Positions 33,868 through 42,601 of a stretch of 64,000 bases of DNA are shown here, one piece after another. Within the stretch, counting starts at the first letter, position 1; the number at the start of each line of letters is the position of its first letter. The notes below the pieces were generated by a model. It saw nothing but the letters and a program-made list of their open reading frames with translations. It was not told the DNA's origin and did no database searches. Origin of the DNA: Rhizobium sp. 16-449-1b (GTDB lineage: Bacteria; Pseudomonadota; Alphaproteobacteria; Rhizobiales; Rhizobiaceae); assembly GCF_017741935.1 (NCBI RefSeq), contig NZ_JAGHMH010000013.1, forward strand, positions 62,001-126,000. Reading direction: 5' to 3'. The translations under genes were made by a program, and so were the position numbers.

Positions 33868-34808
33868 CGGGCAGTCTCCGGCTTGGCTTTGAGCCGTGGG
33901 TCGAGAATGGGGTAGAGAAGGTCGACCAGTAGATTGATGGTCACGAAGGCGGCGGCCGACAGCACGACGATTGCCTGCAGCACCGCCACATCCTGGAAAT
34001 TCACGGCCTGCTCAGTGAGACTGCCGATGCCGTTGAGGCCGAAGACGGTTTCAGTGATCACGGCACCGGCCAGAAGTTCACCAAACAACACGCCGCCCAC
34101 AGTCAACACCGGCAAGATTGCGTTCTTCGCCACGTGCCGCCACAGGACACCGGCATGCGAGGCTCCCTTGGCGCGCGCCACGGCGACGAACGGGCGCGTT
34201 TTAACCTGATCGATATTGCGAAGAAGGATTTGCGCCAGCGGTGCCGAGATGGGAACGGCGACGGCAAGCACGGGCAATATCAAGCCTTCCCACGGTCCCG
34301 GATTGATCACGGGAACCAATCTCAGGCGAAACGAGAAAATCTGGATCAACATGATCCCGAGCCAGAAAGTCGGCACAGACACGAAGAGCGAAGGCACCGA
34401 CTGGATGATGCCGCGCAGCCTGCCAAAGCCCTGGATATTGGCGAGGACTGCCAATAATAGCGCAATCAAGACTGCGACGACGAAGGCAAAGCCGGCGAGG
34501 CGGACCGTGGGAGGCAGATTCGTTGCAAGCTGGGCGCTGACGGCGACGCCCGCCTGCAGCGAGTAGCCGAAATCGCCGACCAGGAACCGTCCGGCGGTGT
34601 GCAGATACTGCGTCAACACGGTGCCGTCAGCTGCGTATGCCGCGCGAATATCGGCCAGCTGCTCGGGGCTCAGGCCATACTCCGGATTCTGGAACTTGAT
34701 CAGCACGGCATCTCCCGGCATCGCCTGCAGAAGGACGAAGGAGATGGTGAATGCGGCCCAGAGCACCAAAAGCGCCTGACCTATGCGTGACGTGATATAG
34801 CGGGTCAT
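33864..34808 (-). CDS. Peptide-type ABC transporter permease (DppB-like)
   Basis: This 314-residue membrane protein starts with YITSRIGQALLVLWAAFTIS, typical of DppB, followed by a periplasmic loop carrying FGYSLQAGVAVSAQLATNLP. It has an EAA loop (VAVARAKGASHAGVLWRHVAKN) and GAVITETVFGLNGIG. The start has AAGGGA upstream. A GC-rich hairpin separates it from the binding-protein gene upstream. Confidence 0.93.
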   Translation of the reverse strand: MTRYITSRIGQALLVLWAAFTISFVLLQAMPGDAVLIKFQNPEYGLSPEQLADIRAAYAADGTVLTQYLHTAGRFLVGDFGYSLQAGVAVSAQLATNLPPTVRLAGFAFVVAVLIALLLAVLANIQGFGRLRGIIQSVPSLFVSVPTFWLGIMLIQIFSFRLRLVPVINPGPWEGLILPVLAVAVPISAPLAQILLRNIDQVKTRPFVAVARAKGASHAGVLWRHVAKNAILPVLTVGGVLFGELLAGAVITETVFGLNGIGSLTEQAVNFQDVAVLQAIVVLSAAAFVTINLLVDLLYPILDPRLKAKPETAR

Positions 34809-34830
34809 ACCGATCCCTTCGCGTGAGGGT

Positions 34831-34852
34831 GTGCCCGGCCGGCGCCGGGCAC
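34831..34852 (-). other. Intercistronic hairpin between binding-protein and permease genes
   Basis: GTGCCCGGC (34831-34839) and GCCGGGCAC (34844-34852) make a perfect 9-bp GC-rich stem with a 4-base loop directly after the binding-protein stop. There is no T-run, so it more likely stabilises the upstream mRNA and lowers downstream expression than ends transcription fully. Confidence 0.6.
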
Positions 34853-34857
34853 CTTGT

Positions 34858-36492
34858 TCAGTGCGCGGCTATCCAGGTGCCGTAGAAGCTCGGGCGACCG
34901 ACAGCTTCGAAGGCGACGCCATTCACATAAGGGGCACCGGCGAAGGCCTGCGGCTCTTCGAAGATCGGGATCGCGTAAGCCTGATCGATCACGTAGTTCT
35001 GGACATCGCCGGCGATCACGAGCCGCTTGGCGCGATCAGGCTCCGAGGATAATTGCTCGAGCAGACCATTCAGCTTGTCGTCGACGAAGGACTTGACCTT
35101 GTCGCTTGGCCCGCCTTTTTGGCGAAGAACGTCGCGGTTCTTCGGATAATACTGGCTCTTGATGACATCGGGATCGGCGCGGCCGACCATCGCCGGAGAC
35201 ACCGGCGTCTTGGCGGGATCCAGGTCATCGACGGTTTTGCTGCCGGAATCGCCGGCAAGGACGTTGAGCGTCACGCCAAGCTTGGCCCATTGCTCGGCAA
35301 CCAGCTGAAGCGTCGCCTTGTTCTGTGGCTGAGGCGGCGATTCATAAGCGGTCAACACCAGCGGCTGACCATCCTTTTCGCGAACGCCGTTTGCACCGGC
35401 CTTCCAACCGGCCTCGTCGAGCAGCTTGGTGGCCTTGTCGCCGTCATAGGCCAGTTTCGGAGACAGATCGACATAGCCCTGTGCGGTGGAGGCGATGATC
35501 GATTTCGCCTGCGGGTAGTTTGCCGAAAACAATGTCGAGATAATCTCGGCGCTATTGGTCCCGTGGAGCAGCGCCTGGCGGACCCTGATATCCGATACGA
35601 GCGGATTATCGGGCCGGAAGACGACGCTGTTGTTCACGCCCCGCGTCGGAGCGGCGTAGATCTTGTAGCCTTGGCTTTCGACCTGCTCCTCGTCATAGGC
35701 CTGGACCTGGCGGATGAAGTCCGCCTGGCCTGAGAGAAGCGCGCCGATCCGCACACTGTCTTCGCCGGTGATGATGTATTTGATGCCATCGAGATAGGCG
35801 CGGCCCTGATGCTCAAGCTTTGCCGGCCCCCAGCCGTAATCCGGGCGAACCTTCAGGCTGAGCTCCTTGCCGAGTGTCTCGCTGTCGACGACGAAGGGAC
35901 CCGAGCCGACGATCTTCGTCGCGTCTCCCAGCTGGTCGAACGGCAAGGCCAGCGTCTTCAGCGACACGAGGCCGGATCCGATGACCGACGTGCCCTGCAG
36001 AAAGCCCGGCGACGGCTTCTTGAAATAGAACTTCACCGTCAGCGGATCGATAACCTCGGAGCGATCGTAATTGTTGATCACCTCCGACACCGGTTGTTTC
36101 AGTTCCTTGTTGCCAAGACCGAAAGTGTCGAAATTCTTGGCGACCGCGTTGGCATCGAGCGGCGATCCGTCTGAGAAGGTCACGCCCTTGCGCAGCTTGA
36201 ACGTATATTCGGTGGCGTTTTCATTCACCGTCCAGGATTCGGCGATCCACGGTTCGATCTCGAGCGTCTTCGGGTTCTGGTAGGTCAGCTTGTCGGTGAT
36301 CTGGTTCAGCACGCCACCGTTCGGATAAAAGCCGCCGGCCGGCGGATAGAGGTTGGTGTGGGGTTGCTGCTCCAGATAGATCAACGTGCCGCCTTCCACT
36401 GGCTTGGAGGACTCCTCGCCCCAGGCACTGGCCGCCGTGGCCGCGATCGTCCCGGCAAGAAGAAGGCTCTTTATCGTCGTCGTGAAGTTCAT
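34858..36492 (-). CDS. ABC transporter substrate-binding protein, peptide/nickel family (KPN_01854-type)
   Basis: The 544-residue protein has a signal peptide (SLLLAGTIAATAASAWGEE) and the SBP_bac_5 fold: EGGTLIYLEQQPHTNLYPP, ITDKLTYQNPKTLEIEPWIA, KLRKGVTFSDGSPLDANAV and VRQALLHGTN. It captures the cluster's substrate in the periplasm. AGAGGGA precedes the ATG. This binding-protein subfamily is known to co-occur with the luciferase-like monooxygenase and CMD proteins found downstream. A palindrome 54-73 bases upstream may be the operator. Confidence 0.92.
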   Translation of the reverse strand: MNFTTTIKSLLLAGTIAATAASAWGEESSKPVEGGTLIYLEQQPHTNLYPPAGGFYPNGGVLNQITDKLTYQNPKTLEIEPWIAESWTVNENATEYTFKLRKGVTFSDGSPLDANAVAKNFDTFGLGNKELKQPVSEVINNYDRSEVIDPLTVKFYFKKPSPGFLQGTSVIGSGLVSLKTLALPFDQLGDATKIVGSGPFVVDSETLGKELSLKVRPDYGWGPAKLEHQGRAYLDGIKYIITGEDSVRIGALLSGQADFIRQVQAYDEEQVESQGYKIYAAPTRGVNNSVVFRPDNPLVSDIRVRQALLHGTNSAEIISTLFSANYPQAKSIIASTAQGYVDLSPKLAYDGDKATKLLDEAGWKAGANGVREKDGQPLVLTAYESPPQPQNKATLQLVAEQWAKLGVTLNVLAGDSGSKTVDDLDPAKTPVSPAMVGRADPDVIKSQYYPKNRDVLRQKGGPSDKVKSFVDDKLNGLLEQLSSEPDRAKRLVIAGDVQNYVIDQAYAIPIFEEPQAFAGAPYVNGVAFEAVGRPSFYGTWIAAH

Positions 36493-36545
36493 CGATTGTC
36501 CCTCTGAAACAGATGGGAAAACGATAATCGGATAAGCATATAGTA

Positions 36546-36565
36546 TATAGAATTAGTATTCTATA
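36546..36565. promoter_or_regulatory. Perfect 20-bp inverted repeat upstream of the monooxygenase/transport operon
   Basis: TATAGAAT (36546-36553) and ATTCTATA (36558-36565) are perfectly complementary around TAGT. The site is in an AT-rich 126-bp gap between the FAD/NAD(P) gene and the binding-protein gene, 54 bases before the latter's ATG. This looks like an operator. No regulator is encoded in the cluster. Confidence 0.55.
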
Positions 36566-36618
36566 ATCAGCAAACTCCTGAAAAATCTCCGACGCGCTCG
36601 ACACAAGCCATTGGAATT

Positions 36619-37977
36619 TTACCCCGCGATGCTGTCACTGATCCGCTGCGCAACAGCGCGCGCCTGTGCCCGGATATCGGGAACAGCCGTGATCTCCCAG
36701 AACTGACCGGCCGTCAGCGCGCCTACCGCATGCATCGGTACTGAACCGGGATTACCGCCCAAAACCCTGGAAGCCGCATCCACTCCAATACCGAGCTGAA
36801 GGGGGTCGGCCTTGATCAAACCCTGCCGCATCATCTCCTGCAGCAAGGGCGAATGAGCGATGCCGGCGCGTTCCACACCCGTACAGTTAACCAGCCAATC
36901 ACAGGTAATCTCGCTTGCATCATGCGTTCCTCGCCCGCGGTAGCGGAGCATCAGCTGATTTCCTGCCTGCTCGACACTTTGAAGATATCCGGCATGAACC
37001 GACACCTGACCGCTCGCCATCATGTCGCGAAACCTGTCGTAGACATCCGGCGCCACGCGATGGCGGTGGATGTTCCACCATGCAAGACCGTGACGCAGGA
37101 ATCTGGAGCGCTCCGACGGCGGCAGCCGCTGCCACAGTGCCTGCGTCTTCGGACGCAAGGTGTCCATGACGCTGCGCCAGTCTCCGGAGCGGCGGCTCTC
37201 GCGGCGCAATTCGCGCAGAAGCACACTCATGCTGCTCGGCAGGCTGGCCGGATCAAAATCCGCCGGTGGCTTTGGTGCTCTTGCGTGTCCGTGCGGCACA
37301 AGACCCCTTCGCGACAGCACGTCGATCCTGCCGCGAAACCCCTGGGCAAACAAGGCAAGGACCTGATCGATCATGGTGAGCCCCGAGCCCAGGATGCAGA
37401 CACTGTCATGCGCCTCCACGCGACGAAGCCAAGACAGGCGCCAGGGATTTTCGACAGTCTTGTCGCGCGCCTCAGTGGAAAGTCCGGAGAGCCCAACGGG
37501 CAGCGGCGCGTTACCGACACCAAGGCACAGCACCACGTTTCGTCCGACAATCTCGTCGCCATTGTCCAGCAGGAAGCCGAGTGTCGCGCTGTAGCGCTCC
37601 ACGCAGCCGGTGGCCTTCGCGCGGATGAAATCGACCTTGCAGCGTGATAGCTTATCCCGCAGCAGGGCTGCGAGCGTATCTCGAACGTAGAGCCCATAAT
37701 CTTGGCGCGAGGCGAAATCGCCATCCCGCAGCGGACGCTTGCGCTCGGCAAGCCACGTCACGAACGCATCCGGCCTGTCGGGAAAAAGGCTCATCCTGCC
37801 GGCGGGCACATTCAATCTGTGCAGATAGAGCTCCGAGCGATAAGCGGTTCCGCGTCCAAATCCCGGATCATCGCCAACAACGGCAACCTTGGCCGAAGCG
37901 GGAAGATGCTCGATCAGATTGCAGGCAGTGGCGATTGCCGAAAAGCCCGCCCCTACCACCACCACGTCATAGCTCAT
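36619..37977 (-). CDS. FAD/NAD(P)-binding protein (pfam13454-like)
   Basis: The 451-residue protein starts with the dinucleotide motif YDVVVVGAGFSAIATACNL. It has VAVVGDDPGFGRGTAYR, LHRLNVPAGRMSLF and a second nucleotide-binding site VCILGSGLTMIDQVLALFAQ, and ends with GALTAGQFWEITAVPDIRAQ. This is a family of uncharacterised flavoproteins, related in layout to N-hydroxylating monooxygenases. ATG 37977 has AAGGAG six bases upstream and is preferred over a start 24 bases earlier. It is oriented towards the monooxygenase/transport operon and may supply reduced flavin or a second oxidation; this is inference. Confidence 0.82.
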   Translation of the reverse strand: MSYDVVVVGAGFSAIATACNLIEHLPASAKVAVVGDDPGFGRGTAYRSELYLHRLNVPAGRMSLFPDRPDAFVTWLAERKRPLRDGDFASRQDYGLYVRDTLAALLRDKLSRCKVDFIRAKATGCVERYSATLGFLLDNGDEIVGRNVVLCLGVGNAPLPVGLSGLSTEARDKTVENPWRLSWLRRVEAHDSVCILGSGLTMIDQVLALFAQGFRGRIDVLSRRGLVPHGHARAPKPPADFDPASLPSSMSVLLRELRRESRRSGDWRSVMDTLRPKTQALWQRLPPSERSRFLRHGLAWWNIHRHRVAPDVYDRFRDMMASGQVSVHAGYLQSVEQAGNQLMLRYRGRGTHDASEITCDWLVNCTGVERAGIAHSPLLQEMMRQGLIKADPLQLGIGVDAASRVLGGNPGSVPMHAVGALTAGQFWEITAVPDIRAQARAVAQRISDSIAG

Positions 37978-38236
37978 ACGCGTCTCCTTCGCGGCCTGCA
38001 TAAAGACGTGGTTTCTCCGGCGGGAGTTTCAAGGCCGCTACAGCGAGCGGTTGATGCCACGCCAGTCTGCGACAGCTTCGGACTGTCGTTCCCAACTCAA
38101 GCGGCGGCTGGGAACAACCGGTCAGAAAATTCGTTGTGTCAGCATCTCGGAACAAACCCCATCCGAGACTCTCCTGTGGCGAAGCGCTTGCAGCGTCGGG
38201 CGCTTTGCCATCGGGCTCTGTGGAAAGGAGACTAAG

Positions 38237-38470
38237 ATGATCAACCGCGCCAAGCAGACAGCAGACGAGTATCGCCACCTCGGAGGACGGCGGTTGGCAG
38301 CTTTTGATGACAACAAGGCTTCGACCCGAGCCTGGGACAAGGATACGCCGGAAGCGGAGCGTTTTTGGCAGACGAGGATTGCGACCCTGCCAGATAGGGA
38401 GCGCGCTGAGGTCCAGTCGTTCTTGCCATCAATCGTTGACGAGAGCGACGAGCCACGCGGCAGACACTAA
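38237..38470 (+). CDS. Small hypothetical protein, 77 residues
   Basis: The start is well supported: AAAGGAG lies six bases before ATG 38237. The product is hydrophilic and highly charged (NRAKQTADEYRHLGGRRL at the start, DTPEAERFWQTRIATLPDRE in the middle) with no TM segment or signal. The same frame is open upstream without signals. It lies 51 bases before the ABC exporter gene on the same strand. I do not recognise a family. Confidence 0.6.
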   Translation: MINRAKQTADEYRHLGGRRLAAFDDNKASTRAWDKDTPEAERFWQTRIATLPDRERAEVQSFLPSIVDESDEPRGRH

Positions 38471-38521
38471 CATCCTGTCCCGGTTTTGAAACTTTCTGAT
38501 TTTCAGAACGTTTAGCTGGTC

Positions 38522-40519
38522 ATGAGGGACGATGATGTTGATCCGACCAACGCTGGCGGCACCCGACCGGGTGATGGCGAAGACCCGGCCCAGGAGAACA
38601 CGCCAACGCCTGATCTTGCCCCTCCACCCGAGGTCCTGAAACCCGAAGAGGACATGACGCCCGAGGAATTCGAGGCGGCACGCAGGGCTTATCTTCTCAA
38701 GCGGTTCTGGATCAGCGCGCGCGGTTACTGGACGCGGCGCGGTGACAAGCTGGCCGGGCCGCTATCCATCGGCCTGCTGGCGCTGATCGGACTGAACGTC
38801 TGTTTCCAATACGGCATAAACGTCTGGAACCGCGGTCTTTTCGATGCCATCGAAAAGCGCGATGCGCCCACGGTCTATTTCCTTGGCGCGCTCTTCCCGC
38901 CGCTCGTGCTGGGAAGCGTCGCCCTCGTCACTATTCAGGTCTACATGCGCATGAAAATGCAGCGGCGTTGGCGGTCATGGCTGACGAAAGCGCTCATCGG
39001 ACGATGGCTGGCCAGCGGGCGCTACTATCAGCTGAATCTTATCGGCGGTGACCACAAGAATCCGGAGGCGCGCATTTCCGAGGACATGCGCATCGCCACA
39101 GAATCGCCCGTCGATTTCGTCGCCGGCGTCATAGCGGCCTTCGTCTCGGCTTCGACCTTCATCGTGGTGCTCTGGATGATCGGTGGAGCACTGTCCCTGC
39201 CCATCGCGGGAACCGTGATCACCATTCCGGGCTTTCTCGTCGTCACCGCCGTTCTCTACGCTGTCATCACATCAACCTCGATCGCCTATATCGGCCGCCA
39301 TTTCGTCAAGGTCTCGGAAGCCAAGAACCAAGTCGAGGCCGAATTTCGTTACACGCTGACGCGTGTGCGCGAGAATGGCGAGAGTATTGCCCTGCTCGGT
39401 GGCGAGGACGAAGAGCGCAACGACCTGGACAAGACCTTCGGCAACGTTCTGCACCAATGGGCCCTGCTCGCGCGTCAGTACATGCGAACGACCCTGGTGT
39501 CGCACGGCTCCATGCTGATCGCGCCGGTCGTGCCTGTTCTGCTCTGCGCGCCCAAATTCCTCGACGGCAGCATGAGCCTGGGCCAGGTCATGCAGGCAGC
39601 ATCCGCGTTCACCATTGTCCAGAGCGCGTTCGGATGGCTGGTCGACAACTATCCGCGGCTTGCCGACTGGAATGCATGCGCAAGGCGCGTCGCGTCCTTG
39701 ATGATGTCGATCGACGGACTGGAGCGAGCCGAACAGAGCGATGCGCTTGGACGTATCAAACGCGGCGAAACAGAAGGTGATGCGATCCTCAGTTTGAACG
39801 ACCTCTCCGTCTCGCTGGGCGACGGGACGGCCGTGGTCAAGGAGACGGAGGTGGAGATCCAGCCAGGGGAGCGGGTGCTTGTGGCCGGGGAATCCGGATC
39901 CGGCAAAAGCACGCTGGTCCGGGCGATCGCCGGCCTCTGGCCATGGGGCGATGGCGCCGTCAATTTCCGCCCCGACAAGCGCCTGTTCATGCTGCCGCAG
40001 CGACCATACATTCCATCAGGAACGCTCCGCAGAGCAGTTACTTATCCGGCGGGCGCCGACACATGGAGCGTCGAGGAGATTGGCGGTGTCCTTGAGCAGG
40101 TCGGCCTCGGTCATCTGAAGGAGAGGATCGAAGACGAGGCGCCGTGGGATCAGACATTATCAGGCGGCGAAAAGCAGCGGCTGGCGTTTGCCAGACTGCT
40201 GCTACACGATCCGGATATCATCGTTCTCGATGAGGCGACTTCGGCTCTCGACGAAAAGAGCCAGGATCGCCTCATGGAGATGCTGATTGCCGAATTGCCG
40301 AAGGCCACCATCTTGAGCGTCGGGCACCGGGTCGAACTGGAAGCGTTTCATAGCCGCAAGATCACATTGGAAAAGCGCGATGGCGGTGCAAGGCTTGTGA
40401 GCGACGTCGACCTTATCCCGAGGAAGAAGAAAAAGCGCAACGTCCTGTCACGGCTTGTGCGAAATCGGCGCCGGCGCCGCGACGCCGGAACGCCCGTGTC
40501 CGGCGGGGCCGAGCAGTGA
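38522..40519 (+). CDS. SbmA/BacA-YddA-like ABC transporter (fused membrane and ATPase domains)
   Basis: The 665-residue protein has a proline/acid-rich N-terminal extension (1-60) and an SbmA/BacA-type membrane domain with about six helices (from GPLSIGLLALIGLNVC; motif NPEARISEDMRIATE). Its ATPase has Walker A GESGSGKST, the signature LSGGEKQR and Walker B IIVLDEATSALD. The C-terminal tail is strongly basic (RKKKKRNVLSRLVRNRRRRR). Relatives include YddA and rhizobial ExsE/BacA-related transporters that move peptides, very-long-chain fatty acids or vitamins. It converges with the cyclase gene, 15 bases apart. Confidence 0.9.
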   Translation: MRDDDVDPTNAGGTRPGDGEDPAQENTPTPDLAPPPEVLKPEEDMTPEEFEAARRAYLLKRFWISARGYWTRRGDKLAGPLSIGLLALIGLNVCFQYGINVWNRGLFDAIEKRDAPTVYFLGALFPPLVLGSVALVTIQVYMRMKMQRRWRSWLTKALIGRWLASGRYYQLNLIGGDHKNPEARISEDMRIATESPVDFVAGVIAAFVSASTFIVVLWMIGGALSLPIAGTVITIPGFLVVTAVLYAVITSTSIAYIGRHFVKVSEAKNQVEAEFRYTLTRVRENGESIALLGGEDEERNDLDKTFGNVLHQWALLARQYMRTTLVSHGSMLIAPVVPVLLCAPKFLDGSMSLGQVMQAASAFTIVQSAFGWLVDNYPRLADWNACARRVASLMMSIDGLERAEQSDALGRIKRGETEGDAILSLNDLSVSLGDGTAVVKETEVEIQPGERVLVAGESGSGKSTLVRAIAGLWPWGDGAVNFRPDKRLFMLPQRPYIPSGTLRRAVTYPAGADTWSVEEIGGVLEQVGLGHLKERIEDEAPWDQTLSGGEKQRLAFARLLLHDPDIIVLDEATSALDEKSQDRLMEMLIAELPKATILSVGHRVELEAFHSRKITLEKRDGGARLVSDVDLIPRKKKKRNVLSRLVRNRRRRRDAGTPVSGGAEQ

Positions 40520-40534
40520 ACCACCCAAAGTTCG

Positions 40535-42487
40535 TCAGCCCGGACCAGTCGAGCGCTCGCCGACAAGTTCCAGCACTTCAACCTTGCCCGCCCGCCCCTT
40601 GAGCTGCGCCAGGCCGAGCGGTCGAAAATCGAACCCACTGCCGACCGCATCCCTCACAGCTGCGCTGACCAGGATCGACGTGTCGAACTCCTTGTTCAGC
40701 CCTTCGAGCCGTGACGCCACATTGATCGTATCACCCATTGCCGTGTACTGCTGGCGCGAAGCGGCGCCGAAACTGCCGACAACCGCCGGCCCGGTGTGCA
40801 GGCCAAATCGCGTCAACAGCAGCGGACGCCCATCCCTCTCATTGGCATCGTTCAACACATCCACGGCTGCCTTCATCGCAAGCACGCACCGGCAACCCTC
40901 TTCCACATGCGTTGCGGTCTCGACGGGCGCGTTCCACATGACGAAGATGGAGTCGCCGAGATATTGGACAACCGTTCCGCCGTGGTGCTCGGCAATGCTG
41001 TTCAGCAGTTCGAAATAGGTGGAGAGCGTTTCGACGACGTCTTCCGGCGAATGATGCTCGGATATGGTCGTGAAGTCGCGGATATCGGTGAACAGCGCTG
41101 TTATTTCCTGCCGCTTGGCCTGGACGATCGCCGGCCCACCGGGCCCCACGATCCGCCGAACCACTTCGCGCGGCACATAGAGCGCGAACTGGCCGATGGC
41201 CCGGCGGCTTGCCGCGAGAGCGGTCGCGAGCGTGTTGATCTCGGTGATCAAGGAATGCGAGGAGGTCTTTTCGTGAACATCGAGGTTGCCGATCTCACGT
41301 GCTTCCCCCGCCAGCTGGTTGAGAGAGCGGCTGACCATGCGTGACAGAAGCACCGACGCGACAACACCGGCAATAACAAAGGCAGCAGCGATAATGAGAT
41401 TGTGCATCAGCGATCGATTGGCCTGCTCCACGAGGTCCGCCAATGGCACGACGATCGCCGCCTCGCTTCCCGCAAACAGTCCGGACACGCTGATCGGCGC
41501 AACCTGGATCAGATAGTGCTCGCCGTCGAGATCCAGTCGCGCGAGGCCGCCTGCACCGAAAGCCGAATCTCGCCGCAGGTTGGCCACGGTGGCCAGGCTG
41601 GTGTCGAAACCGCTTGCCGTCGCGCCAATGCCGCCGGCGTTTCGTGACCACAGATCCATCAGTCTATTCATTATGTCGGGATCTGAATGAGCGACCAGCT
41701 GATCTTCATCGTCGATTATGTAGGCACGGGCGCGTGACGAAATCTGGCTGGCATCCAGGAGACGACTGATCGTCCTCAGGTGGATGTTGATACCGACCAC
41801 GACCTTGCCGTCGTCGCGCATTGGAGCCGCGATCGTCAGCGTCGGCGTCTTGAGCGTTCCAGCGACGTAAGGCCCGACCGAGACGGCCTTTCCATCCTGT
41901 ACGACCGCCTGATACCAGGGCCGCTGCCGTGGATCGAAGGATGCGTACTCGACTGCGCGCTCCCCGATCACGCCGGCATTGGCATCCAGAAAGCGCAGCG
42001 TCGACACGGCATCCGGCCGATCCCTGCCAGCGATCGTCCGGATCGCGAAAGCCGTTCCATCAGGCGCCGACAGCGTCTGCCTGACGTCATCGCGGACGGC
42101 AGCAATCACCTGCAGGTACGAGCCATCAGGATATCCGGTGTAGACGCTTGTTGCATTGGGGACGTTGCGCAGAACCTCGAGAAAGAAGCCCTCTTTCGCG
42201 CTGATATCCGCCGGCGGCGCGGAGACGAGCTGCTGCATGGTCGAGGCCAGCGCCACCGCTTCGGTGCCTTCCTGCAATGTGTTTCGGTATCCCTCGATCA
42301 GCCGCAGGCTCATCTCGCGCATCTGTTGCGCGCCCGCGGTGACTGCCGCGCTCGTTCCCTGGCTGAAAGCCATCCAGATGATGGGTATCGATGTGCAGAG
42401 AAGCGATCCAACGACCAGCACGCCAAGATGCAGCCTGAGCGGCCGGGACCAGTCCACCAGCCCCTTGGACGTGCCATGCCGCTTCAT
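40535..42487 (-). CDS. Membrane-bound class III adenylate/guanylate cyclase with dCache-type sensor
   Basis: The 650-residue protein has TM1 at about 22-42 and a periplasmic Cache-type sensor (VYTGYPDGSYLQVIAAV, FDPRQRPWYQAVVQDG, VAGTLKTPTLTIAAP). TM2 at about 363-385 is followed by a HAMP-like region (SLNQLAGEAREIGNLDV) and a cyclase domain from about 440. The metal-binding aspartates are in TALFTDIRDFT and YLGDSIFVMW; the transition-state asparagine/arginine are in DTINVASRLEG. It would make cAMP or cGMP in response to a periplasmic small molecule. No effector gene is adjacent. Confidence 0.93.
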   Translation of the reverse strand: MKRHGTSKGLVDWSRPLRLHLGVLVVGSLLCTSIPIIWMAFSQGTSAAVTAGAQQMREMSLRLIEGYRNTLQEGTEAVALASTMQQLVSAPPADISAKEGFFLEVLRNVPNATSVYTGYPDGSYLQVIAAVRDDVRQTLSAPDGTAFAIRTIAGRDRPDAVSTLRFLDANAGVIGERAVEYASFDPRQRPWYQAVVQDGKAVSVGPYVAGTLKTPTLTIAAPMRDDGKVVVGINIHLRTISRLLDASQISSRARAYIIDDEDQLVAHSDPDIMNRLMDLWSRNAGGIGATASGFDTSLATVANLRRDSAFGAGGLARLDLDGEHYLIQVAPISVSGLFAGSEAAIVVPLADLVEQANRSLMHNLIIAAAFVIAGVVASVLLSRMVSRSLNQLAGEAREIGNLDVHEKTSSHSLITEINTLATALAASRRAIGQFALYVPREVVRRIVGPGGPAIVQAKRQEITALFTDIRDFTTISEHHSPEDVVETLSTYFELLNSIAEHHGGTVVQYLGDSIFVMWNAPVETATHVEEGCRCVLAMKAAVDVLNDANERDGRPLLLTRFGLHTGPAVVGSFGAASRQQYTAMGDTINVASRLEGLNKEFDTSILVSAAVRDAVGSGFDFRPLGLAQLKGRAGKVEVLELVGERSTGPG

Positions 42488-42601
42488 GCCGCCCCCCTCT
42501 ACCGCGCTCCCTTAACACCAGCTAAGCGTGTTTTAAGCCGGCGCACAAGATGGGCAAAGGACGGACGGTGCAGAGGTTAGGAAGTGTTTGCCGGCGTCAT
42601 G

